The translations under genes and the position numbers were made by a program. The notes under the pieces were generated by a model. The model saw only the letters and a list, made by a program, of their open reading frames with translations, was not told the origin of the DNA and did no database searches. Shown here in pieces: positions 15,169 through 21,547 of a DNA stretch of 32,952 nucleotides. Positions within the stretch are counted from its first letter, which is position 1, and each line of letters starts with the position of its first letter. Source of the stretch: Fimenecus sp052273625 (GTDB lineage: Bacteria; Bacillota; Clostridia; Oscillospirales; Acutalibacteraceae); the NCBI GenBank assembly GCA_052273625.1, contig DAVZHW010000018.1:1-32952 (forward strand), written 5' to 3'.

Positions 15169-15228
15169 TTCGACATTAGCACGATATTTTCGAATAAATC
15201 AACAATTTTTTATTACCTTTGACAAAAA

Positions 15229-15684
15229 TCAACGTTTTCTCTCGTATTCAAGCAGCTCATCTAATTTCCTATGGAGATTTTCAAGTATAATTTCACATTT
15301 CAAATTGACCTTGAAATCGTTTTCCGCCCGTTCTCTGTCCTTTTGCTCCTGCCGTTTTTGGCTCATCATTATAAGCGGAGCTTGTACCGCCGCAACGCAG
15401 GACAAAACAAGATTAAGCATTATAAACGGATATGGGTCAAACGGATTTTTCAAAAAATAAACATTTATTAAAACCCATATAAGCAAAAACAGTGTAAATG
15501 CTATTATAAAAAACCAGCTGCCTGCAAAATCAGCCAATTTATCAGAAGCCCTTTGACCGAAAGTAATTTTCTTATCATTCGAAACGGATATTTTGTTTTC
15601 AAGCAAAAGCTCCGTAAGCTCGTCGTCCGACATATCTTCACGTACATCCTTGAGAATTTTCCCCAAAAGCTGATAATGAGTCAT
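15229..15684 (-). CDS. DUF1003 membrane protein
   Basis: 151 residues. After about 50 hydrophilic residues come the DUF1003 core FGQRASDKLADFAGSWFFI, a first membrane helix (about 57-76), NPFDPYPFIMLNLVLSC and a second helix (about 85-103), then the typical MMSQKRQEQKDRERAENDF and a coiled C-terminus. DUF1003 proteins are widespread small inner-membrane proteins with no settled function. The ATG follows GGGGGAGAGAA. A nearby TATAAT (about 15710) may be its -10, but no clear -35 is seen. It follows the terminator of the transporter operon. Confidence 0.92.
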   Translation of the reverse strand: MTHYQLLGKILKDVREDMSDDELTELLLENKISVSNDKKITFGQRASDKLADFAGSWFFIIAFTLFLLIWVLINVYFLKNPFDPYPFIMLNLVLSCVAAVQAPLIMMSQKRQEQKDRERAENDFKVNLKCEIILENLHRKLDELLEYERKR

Positions 15685-15734
15685 TTCTCTCCCCCTGTTC
15701 TCTCATATTTATTATAAATTAAACTGAGAGAATT

Positions 15735-15767
15735 ATACAAAAAGGCATCAGCCGAAGCCAATGCCTT
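15735..15767 (-). terminator. UUCG-loop terminator of the nucleoside transporter operon
   Basis: On the minus strand AAGGCATTGGC (15767-15757), loop TTCG, GCTGATGCCTT (15752-15742), then TTTG. The 11-bp stem includes two G-U pairs. It lies 17 bp after the last permease stop. Confidence 0.88.
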
Positions 15768-15783
15768 AAATGTGAATATTAAG

Positions 15784-16767
15784 TTATCTTTCCTCACGGA
15801 AGTAAGAAAGTCCGAGACTCTGAGGAGGCTGATTTTCTTTCTTCTGACGAATACTGATAAGTATAAGAACGATAATCGTAACAAGATACGGAAGCATCTT
15901 AATAAGCTCTTTTGCCGCAGGAGAAAGTCCGGGAATATATACGCAAATGATATAAAGTCCGCCGAAAAGGAATGAGCTTAAAATTGCCGATTTCGGTTTC
16001 CAAATAGCAAAGATAACGATTGCAACTGCGAGCCAGCCTCTGTCGCCGAAGCCGTTATTCGTCCAAGCACCGCCTGTGTAGTCCATTACGAAATAAAGAC
16101 CGCCCAAGCCTGCTATTGCACCGCCGATACAGGTTGCAAGGTATTTATACTTAATGACATCAATACCGGCAGCGTCTGCGGTTGCGGGGTTTTCGCCTAC
16201 TGCTCTGAGATTAAGCCCTACCCTTGTTTTGTTGATTACAAAAGACGCAATCAAAGCGATTATGATTGCAAGATAAGCCAAAAATCCGAAAGAAAGGAAT
16301 GTTTCACCGAAAAGTCCGAGTTTGCTTGCAAACGGAAGTGTTGCTTTATAGCAAAGACCTGTTTTGATAAGAGAAATTGAACCTGTTTCTCCGAAAAGGC
16401 TCAAAAGGGAACCGCCGAAGAAGTTGCCGATGCCTACGCCGAAAGTTGTCAATGCAAGACCCGTAACATTCTGATTTGCTCTTAATGTGATTGTAAGGAA
16501 GCTATAAATAAGAGCGAGCAAAGCCGAGCCTATAAGTGAAGAAAGTAACGGAATTATAACCAAAAGGAATGTATTGGGATTAGCCGTAGAATGTTCATAA
16601 ATATATCCGCCGATAATTCCCGAAATACCGCCGACATACATAATTCCGGGAATACCGAGATTCAAGTTACCGCTTTTTTCGGTAATAATTTCACCGACCG
16701 AGCCATAAAGGAGAGGTATGCTCTGAATAATTGTAGCGCTTATAAAAGTTAAAATTGTAGTGAGCAT
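15784..16767 (-). CDS. Nucleoside ABC transporter permease 2 (NupQ/YufQ-like)
   Basis: 327 residues with eight to nine hydrophobic segments and the BPD_transp_2 fold. It opens with YGSVGEIITEKSGNLNLGIPGIMYVGG, a pattern shared by the second permease of BMP-type nucleoside importers, and contains VGLNLRAVGENPATADAAGIDV, the EAA-like ATPase contact loop. The ATG has AAGGAGG eight bases upstream and overlaps the TAA of the first permease by one base, showing tight coupling. Last gene of the xpt-BMP-ABC unit, with a terminator directly after it. Confidence 0.92.
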   Translation of the reverse strand: MLTTILTFISATIIQSIPLLYGSVGEIITEKSGNLNLGIPGIMYVGGISGIIGGYIYEHSTANPNTFLLVIIPLLSSLIGSALLALIYSFLTITLRANQNVTGLALTTFGVGIGNFFGGSLLSLFGETGSISLIKTGLCYKATLPFASKLGLFGETFLSFGFLAYLAIIIALIASFVINKTRVGLNLRAVGENPATADAAGIDVIKYKYLATCIGGAIAGLGGLYFVMDYTGGAWTNNGFGDRGWLAVAIVIFAIWKPKSAILSSFLFGGLYIICVYIPGLSPAAKELIKMLPYLVTIIVLILISIRQKKENQPPQSLGLSYFREER

Positions 16768-17873
16768 TATTTAACCTCCTTATGTTTTGATCTAAAGTTA
16801 ATCTTATAGTTAATGAAAAATTCACTGCCTATGATAAAGAAAATAATGATGCCTGTCAAAATGTCAGCAATACTTTCATTCAAACGGCAGAATGTCGCAA
16901 TTTCTCCTGCACCTTTTTGAAGGAAAACTATAAGGAATGAGGTAAGTACCATAATAGCAGGATTGAACTTTGCAAGCCACGAAACCATAACTGCCGTAAA
17001 GCCCATACCGCCTGCTGTTTCTTTTGTGATTGTATGGTTTGTACCCGAAACGAGCAAGAAACCTGCCAAACCGCACATAGCACCTGAAAGCACCATAGTA
17101 CGAATTATAACTTTTTTAACATTGATACCGATATATCTTGCGGTATTTTCACTCTCACCGACAACGGTAATTTCATATCCCTGCTTGCTGTATTTGAGGT
17201 AAACATACATAATAACAGTAAGCAAAACAACTATAAGAATATTTATAAGATACTTTTGTCCAAAGAGATTAGGCAACCAACCTGCCTGCGTTTTCATATT
17301 GATAACGCCCATAACAGCAGAGCCGCTCGGCACCCAATACATAATGCAGAATGATACAAGCTGAATTGCAACATAGTTCATCATAAGTGTAAAGAGTGTT
17401 TCGTTTGCATTCCATTTCGCCTTGAAAACAGCAGGAATAACGCCCCAAATAATGCCGGCCAAAATGCTTGTAACAAGCATAACAAGAATAAGAACCGCAT
17501 TGGGTAAAGAGTCCTTTATGTAGAACATACAAGCAGCTGAAGCAAGACCGCCTACAAGCACCTGACCCTCTGCACCGAGGTTCCAGAATTTCATCTTAAA
17601 CGCCGGTGTAACTGCAAGTGAAATGCACAAAAGCATTGCAAGGTTTTGGAAAAGCGATCTAACCTTTGTAATCGAACCGAAGTTACCCGTTACCATTGCC
17701 TTAAAAACCTGTATAGGATTGTAATGTGTAAGAAGTATAATCACTACCGAGCAGACAAGCAATGAAATTACGATTGACAAAATACGAATGCCCCAAGCCT
17801 TACCCTCAGTAACATTTCCCCTCTTGGTAATATGTATTAAAGGTTCATGATTATGCTTTGTACCCTTACTCAT
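16767..17873 (-). CDS. Nucleoside ABC transporter permease 1 (NupP/YufP-like)
   Basis: About 368 residues, BPD_transp_2 family, with a hydrophilic N-terminal 25 residues and then about nine membrane helices. Typical blocks are FWNLGAEGQVLVGGLAS, FKAKWNANETLFTLMMNYVA and GYEITVVGESENTARYIGI, the ATPase contact loop. A GTG at 17882 would add three residues, but it lies in the ribosome-binding site GGAGGTG; the ATG at 17873 is chosen. It overlaps the ATPase stop by 8 nt and the next permease by 1 nt. It forms the channel with the other permease. Confidence 0.92.
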   Translation of the reverse strand: MSKGTKHNHEPLIHITKRGNVTEGKAWGIRILSIVISLLVCSVVIILLTHYNPIQVFKAMVTGNFGSITKVRSLFQNLAMLLCISLAVTPAFKMKFWNLGAEGQVLVGGLASAACMFYIKDSLPNAVLILVMLVTSILAGIIWGVIPAVFKAKWNANETLFTLMMNYVAIQLVSFCIMYWVPSGSAVMGVINMKTQAGWLPNLFGQKYLINILIVVLLTVIMYVYLKYSKQGYEITVVGESENTARYIGINVKKVIIRTMVLSGAMCGLAGFLLVSGTNHTITKETAGGMGFTAVMVSWLAKFNPAIMVLTSFLIVFLQKGAGEIATFCRLNESIADILTGIIIFFIIGSEFFINYKINFRSKHKEVK

Positions 17874-19401
17874 TCTCGGCACCTCCGTTCGTCTGTGTCA
17901 TCAAATAACCGATTTCTTCTTTCTTTGCAGTTCTGCCGTCAACAATTCCTGTGATTTTGCCTGAACCGATGACAAGTATTCTGTCACAAAGTTCAATAAG
18001 AACATCAAGGTCTTCGCCGACAAAAATAACCGCAACACCGTGCTCCTTTTGCTGATTCAAAAGGTTGTAAATTGTATATGATGAGTTAATATCAAGTCCT
18101 CTTACGGGATAAGCCGCCATTAAAACAGTTGGAGCGGCCGCAATTTCTCGTCCGACAAGCACTTTTTGGACATTACCGCCCGAAAGTCGTCTTACGGGAG
18201 TGTTAGCACTCGGTGTAACAACTTCAAGCTGATCGATAATCTCATCGGCAAGGTTTCTCGGCTCTTTTCTCTGCAAGAAGAAAGATTTACCTTTGCTGTA
18301 GCTTCTCAAAAGCATATTATCGACAATATCCATATTTCCGACGAGTCCCATGCCAAGTCTGTCCTCGGGAACGAAAGAAAGACGAACACCGAGAGAACGG
18401 ATTTGAAGCGGAGTTTTATCACGGAGATTTTCGACCGTATCGGAATCGGGAACATTGTAAAGAATTTCGCCCTGCTCAACATTTTGAAGTCCTGCAATAG
18501 CCTCAAGTAATTCACGCTGACCCGAGCCTGCGATACCTGCTATACCGAGAATTTCGCCCGAACGAGCTGTAAACGATACATCATCAAGTATCTTTACGCC
18601 CTCACGATTTACGCAGTTCAAATGATTGACGACAAGTCTGTCCTTAGGATTTTTCGGCTCACTTCTGTTAATGTTAAGGCTGATTTTCTTACCAACCATC
18701 ATTTCCGTAAGTTCGCTTTCATTTGTTTCGGCGGTTATAACAGTACCGACATACTCGCCCTTTCTCAAAACAGAAACTCTGTCAGAAAGAGCCAAAACCT
18801 CATGGAGCTTATGTGTGATAATTATAATGGTCTTTCCGTCAGCCTTCATATTGCGAAGAACGGAGAAAAGCTTTGTTGTTTCCTGAGGAGTCAAAACGGC
18901 TGTCGGCTCGTCAAGAATAAGAATATCAGCACCTCTGTAAAGCACCTTGATAATTTCAACCGTCTGCTTTTCAGAAACCGACATCTCGTGTATTTTTTTG
19001 TTCGGGTCAATATCAAAGCCGTACTTTTCAGCGATTTCGGCAACTCTCTGTGTTGCCTTTTTGATATTATAACCGCCCTTTTCATTGAGTCCGAGAACAA
19101 TATTTTCCGCTGCGGTAAACACATCTACAAGCTTAAAATGCTGATGTATCATACCGATTTTATAGTCGAATGCATCTCTCGGAGAGCTGATAACAGCTTC
19201 CTCTCCGTTTATGAAAATCTGACCTTCGTCGGGATAATAAATGCCCGAAATCATATTCATAAGCGTAGTTTTACCGCTTCCGTTCTCACCGAGTAGTGAA
19301 AGAATTTCGCCCTTATATGCGCATAAATTAACATTGTTATTTGCGACAACGGAGCCAAATCTTTTCGTGATGCCTTTTAATTCCAAAGCAACTTTACTCA
19401 T
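17866..19401 (-). CDS. Nucleoside ABC transporter ATPase (two ABC domains, NupO/YufO-like)
   Basis: 511 residues, two ABC domains as in the sugar/nucleoside (CUT2-like) ATPases. The first has Walker A GENGSGKTT (38-46), the variant signature MSVSEKQTVEIIKVLYRG and Walker B ILILDEPTAVLTPQE. The second has the degenerate Walker A GIAGSGQREL typical of this family, LSGGNVQKVLVGREIA as signature and VLMAAYPVRGLDI in place of a standard Walker B, so only the first site is likely to be fully standard. It powers the two permeases, whose genes follow with overlaps. The gap to the lipoprotein gene (176 bp) holds two hairpins that probably lower its expression relative to the binding protein. Confidence 0.94.
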   Translation of the reverse strand: MSKVALELKGITKRFGSVVANNNVNLCAYKGEILSLLGENGSGKTTLMNMISGIYYPDEGQIFINGEEAVISSPRDAFDYKIGMIHQHFKLVDVFTAAENIVLGLNEKGGYNIKKATQRVAEIAEKYGFDIDPNKKIHEMSVSEKQTVEIIKVLYRGADILILDEPTAVLTPQETTKLFSVLRNMKADGKTIIIITHKLHEVLALSDRVSVLRKGEYVGTVITAETNESELTEMMVGKKISLNINRSEPKNPKDRLVVNHLNCVNREGVKILDDVSFTARSGEILGIAGIAGSGQRELLEAIAGLQNVEQGEILYNVPDSDTVENLRDKTPLQIRSLGVRLSFVPEDRLGMGLVGNMDIVDNMLLRSYSKGKSFFLQRKEPRNLADEIIDQLEVVTPSANTPVRRLSGGNVQKVLVGREIAAAPTVLMAAYPVRGLDINSSYTIYNLLNQQKEHGVAVIFVGEDLDVLIELCDRILVIGSGKITGIVDGRTAKKEEIGYLMTQTNGGAENE

Positions 19402-19470
19402 TGATTTTTTCCTTTCTTCCCTGCGTTATTTATGACAGTCGTCAATTACGCTAAAACTTAATCTTGAAAA

Positions 19471-19495
19471 CAAAAAAGCCGTAATATATGCGGCT
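19471..19495 (-). terminator. Weak terminator-like hairpin before the ATPase gene
   Basis: On the minus strand AGCCG (19495-19491), a 9-nt loop, CGGCT (19481-19477), then TTTTTG. The stem is short (5 bp) but the U-tract is good; it could give partial termination between the binding-protein gene and the ABC genes. Confidence 0.55.
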
Positions 19496-19543
19496 GTACT
19501 CTTTTCAAAACTAACTATAATATTTTGATAAATAAACAACAAC

Positions 19544-19571
19544 TTCGGGCGGAGCGTAAACTCCGCCCGAA
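19544..19571 (-). other. Strong GC-rich hairpin just after the BMP lipoprotein gene
   Basis: On the minus strand TTCGGGCGGAG (19571-19561), loop TTTACG, CTCCGCCCGAA (19554-19544): a perfect 11-bp stem starting 6-7 bases after the stop codon. It is followed by GTTGTTGTTTATTT, not a clean U-tract. Such hairpins often stabilise the 3' end of an abundant binding-protein mRNA; a leaky terminator is the alternative. Confidence 0.7.
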
Positions 19572-19577
19572 AATTAA

Positions 19578-20789
19578 TTATTTTTTGATTGATGCAGTAT
19601 CTTCGGTGATGCCGTCTATAACAAGATCAAAGTAAGGAGCTGAACGGAACTTTGACTCCTGGAATACGCCGTCTGCAACAACTTCTGTATCCGGTGTAAA
19701 CTTATCGTCAGAGTTAACATCAGCCATATAGCTTGTAAGAGTTTCTCCCTTAACTGTGAACTTAGATGTATCAAATACTTTCAAAGCGCCTGCCTCAAGC
19801 TGAGCCTTAACTTCATCGAGTTTAGCCTGTGTGCCTTCAGCAGCAACAGCGGTGTTGAGTTCTGTAAGCTGAACCATACCGTCCTTGATAGAACCTGTGT
19901 AGTCAGTGGGAACGGCAGTTCCGTTAACAGCAGCTTCGTACATCATCTTGAAGTAGGGAGCCCAATAAATCTTTGAAGAAATAAGAGCTGTGTTCGGTCC
20001 CATTGAAATTGTGTTTACATTGTAAGCAACGTTCGGAACACCCTTCTCTTCACAAGCCTTGGGAGCGCCCTCTGAGTCAGCGTGCTGAGAAATAAGAACG
20101 CAACCGTCATTGATAAGCTTGAGAGCAGCTTCACGCTCAAGAGCAATATCGAACCAAGAGTTTGTGTATGTAACCTTCATTGTTGCACTCGGGCAAACTG
20201 AACGAGCACCGAGATAGAATGAAGTGTAGCCTGACTTAACCTCTGCGTACGGGAAAGCACCAACATAGCCGATAACAGCCTTGTCAGCAGTAATTTTACC
20301 CGAAGCGATCATTTCATTGAGCTTCAAGCCTGCTGCAACACCTGCAAGATAACGGCCTTCGTAAATGCTTGCAAAAGCATTGTGGAAGTTGTCAAGCTTT
20401 TCAGTGTGAGCCATTGTGCCTGTTGCATGGTAGAACTGAACATTTGTGAACTCCTTAGCAGCCTGAAGAACATAAGTCTCATGACCGAAAGAGTCAGCAA
20501 AGATTGCAGTACAACCAGCCTCAACAAGCTCAGAAGCTGCGGTGTAGCAAGCATCGTTTTCGGGGATGTTTGTCTTTATAAGAACCTGCTCGTCTTTAAG
20601 ACCGAGTTCCTTCTGAACATCCTTGAGAGCATTGATGAAGTTTGCATCGTAAGTCGAGTTTTCATCATGGAGACAGATAAGACCGATTTTAACAGCCTTT
20701 GAGTCGTCTTTGGTACCGCCGCAAGCCGCAAATGAGAAAATCATTGCAACAACGAGAGCAAGTGCCAAAATCTTGGTAAACTTTTTCAT
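19578..20789 (-). CDS. BMP-family nucleoside-binding lipoprotein
   Basis: 403 residues. Lipoprotein signal: MKKFTKILALALVVAMIFSF then AAC, giving Cys23 as the lipid-modified residue. The mature part is a BMP (PnrA/TmpC-like) periplasmic-binding fold, with VKIGLICLHDENSTYDANFINALKD, the hinge block SFGHETYVLQAAKEFTNVQFYHATGT, YEGRYLAGVAAGL and QHADSEGAPKACEEKGV. BMP proteins bind purine nucleosides. It lies between xpt and its ATPase and permeases, so purine nucleoside or base uptake is the best reading. The ATG has TGGAGG eight bases upstream. A small hairpin with a U-rich tail (20814-20829) separates it from xpt. Confidence 0.95.
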   Translation of the reverse strand: MKKFTKILALALVVAMIFSFAACGGTKDDSKAVKIGLICLHDENSTYDANFINALKDVQKELGLKDEQVLIKTNIPENDACYTAASELVEAGCTAIFADSFGHETYVLQAAKEFTNVQFYHATGTMAHTEKLDNFHNAFASIYEGRYLAGVAAGLKLNEMIASGKITADKAVIGYVGAFPYAEVKSGYTSFYLGARSVCPSATMKVTYTNSWFDIALEREAALKLINDGCVLISQHADSEGAPKACEEKGVPNVAYNVNTISMGPNTALISSKIYWAPYFKMMYEAAVNGTAVPTDYTGSIKDGMVQLTELNTAVAAEGTQAKLDEVKAQLEAGALKVFDTSKFTVKGETLTSYMADVNSDDKFTPDTEVVADGVFQESKFRSAPYFDLVIDGITEDTASIKK

Positions 20790-20801
20790 TTTTTGACCTC
20801 C

Positions 20802-20829
20802 AAAAAATATTTTAACGGGTTTCCCCGTT
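20802..20829 (-). terminator. Small GAAA-loop hairpin between xpt and the BMP gene
   Basis: On the minus strand AACGGG (20829-20824), loop GAAA, CCCGTT (20819-20814), then AAAATATTTTTT. The stem is 6 bp with a stable GNRA loop and a delayed U-tract, so at most a partial terminator. It lies 10 bp past the xpt stop, directly before the BMP gene's ribosome-binding site. Confidence 0.45.
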
Positions 20830-20839
20830 TATTAACAAA

Positions 20840-21421
20840 TCAATGTCTAAAGACAATTTCCCCTGTTTCGTCATTCATTGACTCAACGATAGCGAGCGAT
20901 TCAACACGCACGCCCTGTTTTCTGAGGTTTTCCCCTCCGGGCTGGAATCCCTTTTCAATTACGATTCCCGCACCGACAACCGTAGCACCTGCTTGATTGA
21001 TTATTTTGATAAGGCCCTCAAGAGCCTTACCGTTGGCAAGAAAGTCGTCAATAATAAGAATTTTGTCCTCAGGCTTAATATAGCTTTTGGAGACTACTAT
21101 TTCATACTCTCTGCCGTGAGTAAAAGAAACAACCTTACTTGAATAAACATCGTCCGAAAGATTGTTTGTTTTATTTTTCTTCGCAAAAACAACGGGTACA
21201 TTATTAAAAGACTGCGCAGTTACACACGCTATACCGATGCCCGAAGCCTCTATGGTAAGTATTTTTGTAACATCGCAATCTTTGTATAATCTTGCAAATT
21301 CTGCACCTATTTCAGAATAAAGCTCAATATCTATTTGATGATTAAGGAAGCTGTCAACTTTCAGAACATTGCCTTTTTTAACAACGCCGTCTTTAATAAT
21401 TCTCTGCTCAAGTAACTCCAT
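20840..21421 (-). CDS. xpt: Xanthine phosphoribosyltransferase
   Basis: 193 residues, close to the 194 of B. subtilis Xpt, and similar along its length: KVDSFLNHQID, KILTIEASGIGIA, PVVFAKKNKTNNL, the PRPP-binding loop ILIIDDFLANGKALEGL, QAGATVVGAGIVIEKGFQPG and GVRVESLA. It converts xanthine and PRPP to XMP for guanine nucleotide salvage. A TTG at 21445 is in frame but includes the ribosome-binding region; the ATG at 21421 after AGGGA is chosen. It heads the nucleoside-transporter unit, linking uptake to salvage. Unlike many Firmicutes xpt genes it has no guanine riboswitch in its short leader. Confidence 0.95.
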   Translation of the reverse strand: MELLEQRIIKDGVVKKGNVLKVDSFLNHQIDIELYSEIGAEFARLYKDCDVTKILTIEASGIGIACVTAQSFNNVPVVFAKKNKTNNLSDDVYSSKVVSFTHGREYEIVVSKSYIKPEDKILIIDDFLANGKALEGLIKIINQAGATVVGAGIVIEKGFQPGGENLRKQGVRVESLAIVESMNDETGEIVFRH

Positions 21422-21456
21422 TTTTCCCTGCTCCCGAAAATTCAAAAATAATATAT

Positions 21457-21489
21457 TAGTATATTACTATATTCGACATAATTTTGCAA
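21457..21489 (-). promoter_or_regulatory. Promoter for xpt with overlapping dyad
   Basis: Minus strand: TTGCAA (21484-21489), 17-bp gap, TAATAT (21461-21466). A short dyad TAGTA-TAT-TACTA (21457-21469) covers the -10 and could be an operator, but AT-rich dyads of this size can arise by chance. There is no PurR-box-like sequence. Confidence 0.5.
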
Positions 21490-21499
21490 GTGTAAAATA

Positions 21500-21541
21500 G
21501 CACAAATTAAAACAAACAGGCGGTCAAAAATTTGACCGCCT
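21500..21541 (-). terminator. Intrinsic terminator after the alpha-mannosidase gene
   Basis: On the minus strand AGGCGGTCAAA (21541-21531), TT, TTTGACCGCCT (21528-21518), followed by GTTTGTTTTAATTT. A perfect 11-bp stem starting seven bases after the stop codon, before the xpt promoter. Confidence 0.85.
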
Positions 21542-21547
21542 ATGCAA

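Noticed and set aside
15681..15884. 67-codon minus frame between the permease and DUF1003 genes
   Set aside because: It overlaps the end of the permease gene and contains the operon terminator; no ribosome-binding site or family pattern.
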